NCBI GenBank assembly: GCA_050298535.1
Contig: JBNKUI010000089.1
Span: 1-64,000 of the forward strand
Direction of reading: 5' to 3'
Origin: JABDMH01 sp050298535
GTDB lineage: Bacteria > Bacteroidota > Bacteroidia > Chitinophagales > Saprospiraceae
DNA: 64,000 bases
The notes under the pieces were generated by a model that was not told where the DNA came from, ran no database searches, and saw nothing but the letters and a program-made list of their open reading frames with translations. Position 1 is the stretch's first letter, and the number at the start of each line of letters is the position of its first letter. Of this stretch, positions 26,401 to 36,100 are shown in pieces. The position numbers and the translations under genes were made by a program.

Positions 26401-28891
26401 TGATGTGATTCAGCTCGCATTTTATTCGGAGGAGGACGATGACCCAACACTTCTGGGGCGCCTGGCAAGTTTCAGTACTGCTGATAGAAGATATACAGTA
26501 AGCCCAGATGAGGACGGTCATTTTCAACACTATCATGATTATGATGATCAAACGCATATTTATGTGTCGGAATCTGGTTGCTCAGAAGGACTTCTGGTGA
26601 AGGGTTCTGTTTCCACACAGGAGTACTATTTCAATGACGATGAGGAGCTCAAAAGGACAGCCACCTATTGTGATTGTAATACGAAGTCACCAGAGCAGGA
26701 TCTCGTAGTTGAGATCTGTGAAATTCAAGGGGATGGTACTTATGAGACATCTGATGTCGAGGAAGTGGTGCGCCATGTTCAAGCAGGCGTAAATTCTAGA
26801 AATGCGCTTAGTTCACAGATACGTCCTAAGGAAAGCTATCATCATTTGCTGGCTACTTCAGGATCCTTCCTCGGTATGCCCCAAAGCGAACTTAGAATTC
26901 TGGATGAGCGGCTTTATCTGCTCAAGTACTATACCGATATCAACTTCTATGTGATTTTTCAGCAATCATATCGGAACCTATCTAAAGCTAAAGCCACCGA
27001 ATTTGCATATGATGTACTTGAAGAGCTGGACATACCGAATTCAGTCATAGTAACGATCCCATACAATATCATCCATAGCGGGGATGTAGCATGTGGAAGT
27101 CCAGGATACGCAACTAATATTTCATTGCAGGCCCCGGATGAGGGTCCGGTAGCCGGGGTTTTTGAATATGTCACTCGGATTTTTTCTACCATCCCCAAAC
27201 CCTTAAATCTGACCTCTGTACTGCTTCTTTCAGATGGATCATTGCTTGAGATGGAAAGCAGGACAGAAGACATGGTGTCAGGTTTTGACGCAATAAATAG
27301 CCTGCTAATTTTTGAGAGTAAGCAGAAGGTGGGCATTAGAGAACATCTTGAGACTGAACCACGGTATGTTGGTTCTTTTGATCCCAGCGTATATGAGATG
27401 TTTCTGGAAAAACATCGCACCTGGAAAAATCAATTGGATCAGCTGAGAATAAGTGCCTTTCGAGAGGAGGTGGAAGCACTCAATGGTGGGGATCTGGTGT
27501 CAATTATGTCTCCGATGGAAGATCCTGTGGCTTTGAGAGAATCCTATGCAGATAACTGGGATCTAATCATGTCGTATCTGGAATATGTGAAGGTAGACAT
27601 CGATAACTCCGTCAAGGCCAAAATGCGAGAGAGTGGTGGCCACTATGCATTTGATGATCTGGAGCACTTGCATGATGAAATTCATCTCCGCGATTTGGCC
27701 TATAACGCTATCGATGTATTAACGATGGCACTGGCTCCTACGGGTCTTGATGCAATCGGTGATATGGCCGGATTGGTGTTTACCATAGTCTTTGACAGAA
27801 AAGCAGGTCATCGCTATCTGGAATATGGAGCAGGGTTGGTGGTTCCATTTGCCATTGACAAACTGGGTAAAGGATCCGTGAAAGGATATAGAGTAGTGCG
27901 GAGTCTTGAGGATGGAAAGGCAAGTTATAAAGTCCTGGAATCTGGTGAGGACATTAGCCGTCAGGAGGAGTGGTTATACTCTATCCACAGCGCAAGATCT
28001 CGTGAAGAAGCGACCCAAATGATGCTGGAGGAGGTTCAGCACCTCGATGAGGTCGTAGAGGGATTCTACGATGGCAGTGCCAGAGTATTTAGTCAGTTGG
28101 ATGGAGTGACAGTAGAAACGGTCGCACAAATCTCAAAAGACATTCTTAACTTGGCTCCAGCCCTGGTTAGGAATCCAGGCCTGCTGACAAAAGAGTTAGC
28201 AGAAGCCATAGTAGAAGCTGGCACCAGAAGAGCAGAGTTCCTTGATGAGATAGCGCAACTTTCGGATGAATCCGTAGAGCAGTTAGTAAAGGATCTCGGA
28301 GGTCGAACCGATCTGGCCAAGTTCATGGGGAGCGAGAAGAGGGGCATTGGGGCGTGGGAGACTATTCTTGAAAGTGGATTAGATGATGCTCTTAGAAAGG
28401 ATGTTGACGCATTAGAAAACATAAGAAATTCGCTCGACGAGGGCTTAGATGCGATCGATGTTGTCGAAGATGCAATCCAAACACTTAACAAAACTAGGTG
28501 GGAAGAGATAAAAACATTTTTCAAAAGAGGAAATGATTTTAACAGGAAAGCAAGAGATGAAGCTTGGTATGATTTTAATGAAGTGCATCTTGAAAATGGA
28601 AAGCGACTTGATGGTTATGATCATGATATTGGAGAAATTATTTCAAGGAAAGCAACGGACTTTGATAATATTCAGCCTGCAACATTTGAAAAGTATCTTC
28701 AGGAGATTGATAGTAAATATGCACCAGGGACTCTAATACGTTCAAATAAATATCCAGAAATAGATGGACAGGTTCTGCATGGAACCAAAATAATTGAGGT
28801 TCCTATATCAAATCAAAGTTCTACTAATTTATCAACTTTTCAGGCTTTAGCAGAACACTACAATACAACCATAAGATTCAGATCAGAATAA
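23435..28891 (+). CDS. Giant exported polymorphic toxin: TANFOR-like, metalloprotease motif, nuclease-like tip
   Basis: 1818 aa; GTG start overlapping the previous TGA, with a signal peptide ending near LPAQ (residue 36). Residues 37-300 resemble the TANFOR module of Bacteroidota (PVTAQISPTGLPLDPYVHQW, LEGLYTICIEAY-like strands). At residue 893 comes HELGHGAFGLLH (H893, E894, H897, H904), followed by a Met-turn NLMDYG at 919: a metzincin-like zinc protease, with one more residue than usual before the third His. Residues about 1430-1500 (LAPTGLDAIGDMAGLVFTIV, then VVPFAIDKLG) look like a pre-toxin linker. From about residue 1688 the sequence changes to an AT-rich C-terminal domain with NEVHLENGKRLDGYD and GEIISRK, a pattern seen in PD-(D/E)xK nuclease-fold toxins. 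Its TAA overlaps the ATG of the putative immunity gene. Toxin activity is inference from architecture. Confidence 0.8.
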   Translation: MRRGRDHISNSFISIWKRHILSLVLFFSVNSMLPAQLYPVTAQISPTGLPLDPYVHQWIDPADMMSPMQITMVLNDLNAGSLSVGIRATIQGQGVEIQSNPGVPFIMDLAPGAIVTFDQQMLGRLFSLQGLQGMTPVGGEFALPEGLYTICIEAYVLNRDVVVSNPACAVFHVQRFDVPEWLMLQPTVALPDDEFTLGQVANETAQSLIFSWSNRHPEILMAEYQLQMWEIRPDFSALTYDQLVHSTLPFFDQTVHGTQYLYSSLDPPLKPDQTYLVRLTVRDPTRTYQFVHNGVGPVASFRVLGGEEGPEIIPCLDPRNKPLLTAEEVTDDLLQLYWTVPEYLSPESFYLYGRYENGTGDWELIDRLEGSLRSFDLEWGVDAPVAVRVGFACDEESSLVYSDPWSFVPFPELLPDGCDVTLEFDVENEDILPMDLIPGDSVIVGDYVLVFDELSGDRYGYFGLGYVTTPLFGLFEPQVNVAFQNLVINTDFQMIGGSVQTIKYEQEATILDLSPLRDLLKRVSDELSYESHVIEDSIGGIRINTDGDTEILTIDSTGQVVVTTFSVNLQPPPDNAHAFQRNGYQSAGDVFLDQLSAGATTFEGPNGEIFIRVGESTHEESDLLQSEHMNDLGDLGEAIFQRHPNAPGGFDLPFGKAGATDYDSIGSYAMPWKAIRLGTSEPVDVDLSDVTAEDIRFETFTGYSLHYPEPTGDQVTLQIPSRTEGDGDAVYALGSHDGGANFQTLGGVKIAGYTLAVRTLHVISVNGAEVPVTEEELASALNKIYNPAIATWQVRFLDPVDGIEYDRDGDGAVAVGLRTGGGVDQELRDLATALEDQLDKGTKDDPIFTMVVVPKLEHDYNGYMPRGRELGFVEPIGGNAINGIHPFSRLVAHELGHGAFGLLHTWEEYPDLDQGQTDNLMDYGDGVNLHKRQWDHIHDPPTILNFLETTEGGGGIGNPTHFCIQGETLSPFEHRCFKDPSGRDVKVPDDVIQLAFYSEEDDDPTLLGRLASFSTADRRYTVSPDEDGHFQHYHDYDDQTHIYVSESGCSEGLLVKGSVSTQEYYFNDDEELKRTATYCDCNTKSPEQDLVVEICEIQGDGTYETSDVEEVVRHVQAGVNSRNALSSQIRPKESYHHLLATSGSFLGMPQSELRILDERLYLLKYYTDINFYVIFQQSYRNLSKAKATEFAYDVLEELDIPNSVIVTIPYNIIHSGDVACGSPGYATNISLQAPDEGPVAGVFEYVTRIFSTIPKPLNLTSVLLLSDGSLLEMESRTEDMVSGFDAINSLLIFESKQKVGIREHLETEPRYVGSFDPSVYEMFLEKHRTWKNQLDQLRISAFREEVEALNGGDLVSIMSPMEDPVALRESYADNWDLIMSYLEYVKVDIDNSVKAKMRESGGHYAFDDLEHLHDEIHLRDLAYNAIDVLTMALAPTGLDAIGDMAGLVFTIVFDRKAGHRYLEYGAGLVVPFAIDKLGKGSVKGYRVVRSLEDGKASYKVLESGEDISRQEEWLYSIHSARSREEATQMMLEEVQHLDEVVEGFYDGSARVFSQLDGVTVETVAQISKDILNLAPALVRNPGLLTKELAEAIVEAGTRRAEFLDEIAQLSDESVEQLVKDLGGRTDLAKFMGSEKRGIGAWETILESGLDDALRKDVDALENIRNSLDEGLDAIDVVEDAIQTLNKTRWEEIKTFFKRGNDFNRKARDEAWYDFNEVHLENGKRLDGYDHDIGEIISRKATDFDNIQPATFEKYLQEIDSKYAPGTLIRSNKYPEIDGQVLHGTKIIEVPISNQSSTNLSTFQALAEHYNTTIRFRSE
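28500..28891 (+). other. Exchangeable toxin tip (coding sub-region)
   Basis: The final 130 codons of the giant toxin. GC counted by eye is 55% at 24001-24060, 43% at 28441-28500 and 30% at 28501-28560, so the base composition breaks exactly where the linker ends and the domain RGNDFNRKARDEAWYDFNEV begins. This marks a swapped-in tip, as in polymorphic toxins. Confidence 0.65.
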
Positions 28892-29364
28892 TGTTAGAGG
28901 AAAAAATATTAAATAAATATTCTTCAATAGATCTACTTGCGAGATACAAAGATCTATCAGAAAGATATAGCTCAAAAGAAGTTTTAGAAGAACTTGATAA
29001 AGAGAAGATACTTGAAGATCTAAAGGAAGTTAATTGTAGATTTTCATTTAATGCAAAAGAGGGGTTTTTCGGACTCAGTGAACAACAAGGCGACTACAAT
29101 TTCAAGTTTAATGTCTCATTGAAGTATGGCATGGTAGAACCAATAATCTGGGGTAAGAATATTTGTACTGAAGAACAGTATGGAGGGGCTTTGATAAGAG
29201 TGACCAAACTAATACAGATATCAATGGGTGTCGAAAAGGTGGAAAGAATAATGTACCCTCGCTACAAAACTATAGACGACTTAAGACAAATACTCAAGGA
29301 CCTATATAGTCTCTATCAGGATTTTAAAAGTATAATTCTGGAGGAGGAATCTCACCTCAAATAG
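28891..29364 (+). CDS. Putative immunity protein for the toxin tip
   Basis: 157 aa, soluble, no signal peptide, charged and mostly helical with a central beta region (GDYNFKFNVSLKYGMVEPII). The ATG overlaps the last base of the toxin stop codon (TAATG), and the gene has the same low GC as the toxin tip (32% over 28921-28980). Small cytoplasmic proteins immediately behind polymorphic toxins normally neutralise them by binding the toxic domain. I do not recognise the family, so the assignment rests on position, size and composition. Confidence 0.65.
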   Translation: MLEEKILNKYSSIDLLARYKDLSERYSSKEVLEELDKEKILEDLKEVNCRFSFNAKEGFFGLSEQQGDYNFKFNVSLKYGMVEPIIWGKNICTEEQYGGALIRVTKLIQISMGVEKVERIMYPRYKTIDDLRQILKDLYSLYQDFKSIILEEESHLK

Positions 29365-29391
29365 GCCTTCTGAATTTGGTAATCCTCGCAC

Positions 29392-29416
29392 TACTTGAAG
29401 TTTGCAACTTCAAGTA
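29392..29416 (+). repeat. REP-like palindrome, copy 1
   Basis: Perfect 11-bp arms TACTTGAAGTT / AACTTCAAGTA around TGC, 28 bp after the immunity gene stop. Confidence 0.85.
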
Positions 29417-29423
29417 CCCCGCT

Positions 29424-29446
29424 AGCTGAAGTTTGTAACATCAGCT
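29424..29446 (+). repeat. REP-like palindrome, diverged copy 2
   Basis: AGCTGAAGTT-TGT-AACATCAGCT. The stem is kept by paired changes on both arms (AGCTGA / TCAGCT) with one mismatch, which suggests selection for the hairpin rather than the bases. Confidence 0.6.
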
Positions 29447-29462
29447 TCAGATAACCCACCGC

Positions 29463-29487
29463 TACTTGAAGTTTGTAACTTCAAGTA
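29463..29487 (+). repeat. REP-like palindrome, copy 3
   Basis: Same 11-bp arms with loop TGT, preceded by CCACCGC as in copies 4 and 5. Confidence 0.85.
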
Positions 29488-29488
29488 C

Positions 29489-29785
29489 ATAATATTTCTA
29501 TCTGAAAGTCGTCATGGTGATTACTCTTTTTTTTGGTTGAAGCACTTAAAGACTTCAGATAGCGGGGATATTTACCAATTCACAGAAAACGGAAACATTA
29601 CCATCCACAAAGTTAATGTGCAAACCAGAGACGGAACACAGTTCACTTCAGTTAAACCAATTGATGTCAGCGGATTTTATGAAGACTTTCCTAAATTCGG
29701 TAAATACGATCGATTAATTAGAAAAGATAGGATGGATACTTTGGATTTATCAAGTGATAATTTAAACCTATTAGTAAAGGAGTAG
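29489..29785 (+). pseudogene. Orphan coding fragment between two palindromes
   Basis: A frame of about 98 codons without a credible ATG encodes SRHGDYSFFWLKHLKTSDSG, then DIYQFTENGNITIHKVNV and FPKFGKYDRLIRKDRMDTLD, ending at 29785. It is protein-like but has only a TTG (29537) as a possible start, and upstream it runs back through palindrome copy 3. Its composition is AT-rich like the immunity gene. It may be the leftover of a displaced toxin tip or immunity cassette. No family was recognised. Confidence 0.45.
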
Positions 29786-29801
29786 ACACATTCCCCACCG
29801 C

Positions 29802-29826
29802 TACTTGAAGTTTGCAACTTCAAGTA
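29802..29826 (+). repeat. REP-like palindrome, copy 4
   Basis: Arms identical to copy 1, loop TGC, preceded by CCCCACCGC; 16 bp after the orphan fragment stop. Confidence 0.85.
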
Positions 29827-29849
29827 CCTATGACTTCTATCCCCACCGC

Positions 29850-29874
29850 TACTTGAAGTTTGCAACTTCAAGTA
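29850..29874 (+). repeat. REP-like palindrome, copy 5
   Basis: Identical to copy 4 and 48 bp from it. It forms the left end of a 206-bp unit that recurs at 30056. Confidence 0.85.
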
Positions 29875-29929
29875 CATATCATTTCTATCCCTTACTGAAG
29901 TTTTGATACCGAACAGACATACACCACCA

Positions 29930-30048
29930 TCAATTTATCACGAACCCCACACTCCGCCACTCATCCAGCGATTGCACTAATAAAGTGTAGATACCCGGCG
30001 GCAAGCCTCGTAAGTCTACCGGTTTATTCCAGTGATCCGTTTGGGTGC
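29930..30048 (-). pseudogene. Duplicated last 38 codons of the adhesin T9SS tail
   Basis: The minus strand reads TQTDHWNKPVDLRGLPPGIY then TLLVQSLDEWRSVGFVIN and a stop, matching the end of the neighbouring gene (TQTDQWHRPVDLQGLPPGIY ...). No upstream coding sequence is attached. It is a by-product of the 206-bp duplication. Confidence 0.85.
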
Positions 30049-30055
30049 TCACCGC

Positions 30056-30080
30056 TACTTGAAGTTTGCAACTTCAAGTA
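30056..30080 (+). repeat. REP-like palindrome, copy 6
   Basis: Same arms and loop as copy 5. It lies 56 bp beyond the stop of the minus-strand adhesin gene, where it could also protect or end that transcript. Confidence 0.85.
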
Positions 30081-30135
30081 CCTATGACTTCTCTCCCTTG
30101 CTTAAGTTTTGATACCGAACAGGCATACCCCACCA

Positions 30136-33100
30136 TCAATTTATCACAAACCCCACACTCCTCCATTCATCCAGCGACTGCACCAATAAAGTATAAATAC
30201 CCGGCGGCAAGCCTTGTAAATCGACCGGTCGATGCCATTGGTCAGTTTGGGTGATTTGGTCACTGAGAATCAACTGGGATTGTTCATTGTAAATTCTTAG
30301 CTGAATATCGGCAACCTCTCGCAAGGTTATGTCTACGGTAAATAAACCCTGGTTGGGATTTGGAAATAGTTGAATATCCACGATGTGACTGAGTTGAGGA
30401 ATGATCCCCAGATCTAGCTGCGAACTGTCCTCTACCACTGTCACTGTTTTTTCCAAGGTAGTCATGCAGATCCCGTTTTCAGCATAAAGTCGAACGGGAT
30501 ACTCTCCCGGAGCGTCAAATTGCAGGGTGGCAATATTTTGTGTGGTGCTTATAATTTCGCCACCTTCAATTTGCCACTCAATGTAGTCGGGAATGGGCCA
30601 GGAGATTTCGATTGCATGCAAGGGACTTCCGGCCACTACCATACTAGGCACCAGAAAATTGGCCTGGAAGACTTCCGTGCTAAGGTCTACTTGTAATGGC
30701 ACCGTAGTTTCACAACCCCTTTCATCTACACCCGTGATCTGATAAGTACCTGGTTCGCTAAATTCATAGGAAGAACCTTGATTGACTAAGGTGTTGTCCA
30801 GATACCAGTAGTAATCGAGGGAGGAGTCTATTAAGGTGATCGGTAACTTTTCTCCTAAACAGATCATCACGGAATCCAGGATGGGGACATCGAAATGAAC
30901 CGGATCAGGCTCATTGAGCTCAAATGAATATTCCTGCACGCAGTGGGGTGCGGCAGTCACAGACAAGGTATAGCTTCCAGCAGTTAGTGTCCCAATAGAA
31001 GATTCTTGCCCTCCATTACTCCATTGGTATTGATAGTTCAAGGACATATCCTCCTGGAATTGTATTGCAAGATATCCATCGCTACCTGCATGGCATGTAG
31101 GATCAAGAACGATCATCGTATCTGGTTCCAAAGAAACCGATTCGCCATTAATTTGAAAGTCCACACTATCCAGACAGCCATTCTCAAGGGATTTTGCGAT
31201 GAGCTGATAGCGACCCGGCGACAACCCTTCGAATCTGTCTGTGACCTGGAAAGTATGGGCACTATCCAGACTATATTCAAATCCGTCATCTGGAAGGAAA
31301 ATGGCACCATCTTCCATTGCACAAGAGGATGCATTTTGCGTTTGTATAGCCTGTAGATTGGCCTGAGAGGGCAAGGCCACTTCAATGGGCTGATCCCAGA
31401 ACTGTGCACATGCTTCATCTCCATTGCGGACAAATAGTGTATAGTTTCCGTCTTCCACATCTTTGAATATTGGATCGGATTGCCAGAGTATGGAGTCAAG
31501 ACTATATTCAGCATCGGGTGTTAGCGACTGCACTTCGATAGAGGCCAATGCTCCGCAATCTGTGGGCTCATGGACCAGTACCTCTGAGACTTGAGGAATG
31601 CTATGATTGATTAGTTGAATAGTATCTAAAGAGACTAAGCATTTCTCACTGTTGGGGGTGCGTATTTCCACCAGGTAAGATCCTGTCGACAGGCTATCAA
31701 ATTGATTTTCGTGTTGCCATAGACCCTGATTTAAACGATACTCCAAAACTGATGATAACTGTCCAACCTGAATACTACCATTTGAATCTTCGCAATTTGT
31801 GGGGGCTTGAACAGTTAAATCAATATCGCCGGCTGATAGAGGAGCTGCGATGACTACCTCGGAAGAATCAACACATTCGGACCCAATCGCTCTTGCCAGC
31901 ACCAGATATGTACCTTCCCTCAGGTTTTGAATCCAGGAATCGGATTGCCAGTTTGCACCGCCATCGACGCTGTACTCAATCTCAGTGGCTCCATCAACAT
32001 TTGTGGATATAACGATCGAACCATTATCGGGATCACAGGACAAGGCATTATATACAGTAATATGCTCGATGGCCAAAGAAGGGATTTCCTGGACATCTAT
32101 CTCGTTATCAATCGTAAGCTCGCAGCTGCCAGTTTGTGTTCTAATCCTAAGAGAGTAAGTACCTGGACTCACTTCAAAGATTCTGGGCTGTTCGTGCCAG
32201 ATACTCCCTTCCGTTAAGCTGTAGGCATACCCTTCCTTCAAGGAAGAGATTTCAATGGTTCCTGAAGTACCAATGCATTGGTTGGCGTCCTGAGATGCGT
32301 ATTGTATGACATCGGAAGTATCAAGGGTTGATATGATTACATCATTAGAAATCAAAAATGTGCACGTATCACTTGAGAACTTACCATATACGGTATAGGA
32401 TCCGGCTGACAAATTTTTGAGGGTATCTACCCATGTCCCTGTATTTTCCAGACCGATCTGAAAATTATCCAGGGTGCTATATATTTGGCCATTACCACCA
32501 CATAGATCTAGATGGATCCAGTCGATCCAATCTTCACTAATCTCACTTTCGATCGCAACCTCTCCCACACCATAACTGCAATCGGATGTGGTTGAGGAAA
32601 TTGTTAGCGGGTAGGTTCCTTCTGGCAGGAATTCGAAAATGGGACTGCTTTGGTACGTGATGCCACCATCTATGCTGAATTGATATTCACCAGGAAATGT
32701 ACTTCCAAAAGATATCATTCCCCCCAAACCGCATGGGTGAGAAGGTTCGTGGGTGACATCAATGAGGGATTGAAGTTCCTGCAAAAACAAAATGCAGCCT
32801 TCATCTGGCTCAATATGGAGGGTATCCCGGACACTGCACCCATTTACATCTTGCACATTCACGATAATGAGAGTATCACCTTCGGTAGCTGTCTCAGGTC
32901 GATTTGATCCTGTCGACCATATTACCTCATAGGGTGATGTGCCTCCTGTTATACTTACCATGGCTTCCTGACGGAGGCTATCAAATATGATATCAGTTTC
33001 CAATGGAGAAGGCTCGGTAAGAGTGAATATCGTATCCTGCTGGCAGCCATTCCGGGTTGTGATTGTGACAGCATATGATCCGTCGGAAAGGTTGGAGATC

Positions 33101-36100
33101 ATAGCTGACGTATCTTCTGTTGACCAAATGAAGGTCACCTCTTCATTCATAGTCAATCGAATGGAACCATCTGCCGTCCCCCAGCAAGAGGGTGCGGTCA
33201 ACTCAACTTCTACCGGAAGGTCTTGACAAGGAACCCCCTGACAGGTACAATCAGCATCCAGGGTGTCGCTATGTGTGTCAGCATCGCCGTCGTCACAGAT
33301 AGTTCCCTCAACGCAGTCGATGAACAGTTCCACTGTATCCTGTATTTGACATCCTGACGCATCTTCGATCTGGAGCGCGTAAACCCCGGGTCCCAGATTA
33401 GTGATGACTGACCCCGTATCTCCTGTCGACCAGGATATGAAAAGACCTCCAGTCCCTCCAGAGGCAATAGCTTGTATTTCTCCATCAGTGCTATTGGATC
33501 CAGATGGATGAGTCAGGATAGTCTCGACGGATAAAGGAGCAGGATCAACCAAAGCAAAAGTAGTATCAAAGGAACATCCCTTGGTATCTGTAATAGTTAA
33601 TTGATATGAGCCTGCGGCTACATTGACATTGTTTTGAGATGTCACTCCGTTCGACCAGGAAAAAGTGAAGGGACTGATCCCTATGACATCATCGAGAAAG
33701 ATGGATCCTGATAAGGCCTCAGCACAAGATGGGGGTACTAAAGTAGCAGAGATATGTATGTCCGAACAAGGTATTCCCGAGCACCGGCAGCTACCGTCCT
33801 CTGTATCGTCATAGGTGAATGGATTTCCATCATCACAGCTTGTTCCTTCGGGTAGACATCCTGTTTGCAATATGACAGATCCAGTTGTCGAACATTCATT
33901 TGCATCGGTGACAGTGACCTGGTACTCGGTGTCATCACCTTCCAGCGATTCAATATCTTCGGTATCCTCTCCATGACTCCAGTCGAATTCAAATGGGGGA
34001 GTACCTCCGGTCGCCATAAGATCAATGGCCCCGTCTTCTGCCCCGGGAGAAGACTCTTCACGAGTATTAAATTGAAGTCGGATTGTGTCAGGGGCTTGAA
34101 TCTCAAAATCCATGATGCTTCTGCAACCTATGGCATCCGTAACAGTGACTGAATACTGTCCTGCAGCTAAGTTATTTAGGGATTGTGCGGAAGATCCAGT
34201 GGACCATGATCGTGTGTATGGAAATACGCCCTCACCGGTAAAAATGATGGAGGCAGACCCATCACTATCTTCCGGGCAAACAAGATCAGTGGTTACTATC
34301 CGAGTAATCAGTTTAGGACAGGGAGTGCCGATGCAGTTGCAGTTTCCGTCCTCCTGATCATCAAAAGTGTCACTATCGCCGTCGTCACACACGCTGCCTG
34401 CCGGAAAGCATCCCGTTGCTACGGTGGCACTCAACATGGTGTGACAGCCCAGCAGGTCTGTTACAGTTACTTCATAGATTCCTCCAGTTATACCGGATAA
34501 ATCTTCCGTAGTATCCCCGCTAGACCAATGATAAGAGTAAGGACTCGTACCTCCTTCTACCGAAAGATCAATCGATCCGTCGTTTGCTCCCGGAAGCGAT
34601 TCATCGGAAATGATGGTTGATCCAGCAAGCATTGTCGGCTCCTTGAGTGAGAAAGTGGTATCTACCGAGCATCCATTGTTGTCCGTGATGGTCAGGCTAT
34701 ACGTACCTTTTCCCAGATCCGTGATGTTGTCCGCGCTTGCACCCGTAGACCATGTGTAGGTATACGGTGCGGCTCCATTCGATGGACTGGCGATGGCGGA
34801 CCCATCGGTCTCACTATGACAAGAAATATCTGTGATGTTTAGGTTTGCCTGAAAGGCAGGGCAGGGGATACCGATACAGTTGCAATTTCCATCTTGCGCA
34901 TCATCAAACGTAGAAGGATCATTATCGTCGCAGGATGTGCCTGCTGGGAAGCACCCTGTGGCTACACTGACTGAAGCAAGGAATTGACAGCCATGAAAAT
35001 CAGTGATAGTGACTCCATAAAGTCCTCCGGCAAGATTCGTCGGATCTTCTATGGTGGCCCCATGTGACCAGAGGAAAGAATAGGGACTAGTACCTCCCTG
35101 GACGGACAAGTTGATCGATCCGTCGTTCGCTCCCGGATAAGATTCATCTATTGCACTTGCAGTTGCTGTAAGTATCGCAGGTTCAGATAGGGTAAAGTTC
35201 GTGTCCACCGAACATCCGTTGTTGTCCGTCATGGTCAGGTTATACGTACATTTTCCCAGATCCGTGATGTTGTCCGCGCTTGCACCGGTAGACCATGCGT
35301 AGGTATACGGTGTGGCTCCACCGGAGGGACTAGCGATTGCGGATCCATCGATCTCACCATGACAAGAAATATCTGTGATGTTTAGGTTTATCTGCAGGGC
35401 AGGGCAAGGGATACCGATACAGTTGCAATTACCATCTTGAACATCATCAAACGTCGATGGATCATCATCGTCGCAGGGTGTGCCTGCTGGGAAGCACCCT
35501 GTGGCTACTCTGACTGAAGCAAGAAATTGACAGCCATGAAAATCAGTGATAGTGACTCCATAAAGTCCTCCGGCAAGATTCGTCGGATCTTCTATGGTGG
35601 CCCCATGTGACCAGAGGAAAGAATAGGGACTAGTACCTCCCTGGACGGACAAGTCGATCGATCCGTCGTTTGCTCCCGGATAAGATTCATCTATTGCACT
35701 TGCAGTTGCTGTAAGTATCGCAGGTTCGGATAGGGTAAAGGTCGTGTCCACCGAACATCCGTTGTTGTCCGTCATGGTCAGGTTATACATACCTTTTCCC
35801 AGATCCGTGATGTTGTCCGCGCTTGCACCGGTAGACCATGCGTAGGTATATGGTGTGACTCCACCGGAGGGACTAGCGATTGCGGATCCATCGATCTTAC
35901 CATGACAAGAAATATCGGTGATGTTTAGGTTTATCTGCAAGACAGGGCAAGGGATACCGATACAGTTGCAATTTCCATCTTGCGCATCATCAAACGTCGA
36001 GGGATCAGTATCGTTGCAGGGTGTGCCGGCAGGCTGACATGCGGGTTCAGTAATTACTACCGAGGCGGTATCAATACAACCATTACCATCTGTGACAGTC

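Larger units (their letters stand above)
29843..30254 (+). repeat. 206-bp tandem duplication including the adhesin gene tail
   Basis: The segment from palindrome 5 to about 30048 is repeated from about 30049 to 30254 at roughly 88% identity by eye. The palindrome start (29850, 30056) and the stop codon (29930, 30136) are both exactly 206 bp apart. One copy is the live 3' end of the 2440-aa adhesin gene, the other a dead fragment. Confidence 0.85.

Noticed and set aside
29392..29874. CRISPR array or integron attC sites
   Set aside because: The repeats are palindromes at irregular spacing without uniform spacers, no cas or integrase gene is visible, and the GTT/AAC core is in the wrong order for attC sites.
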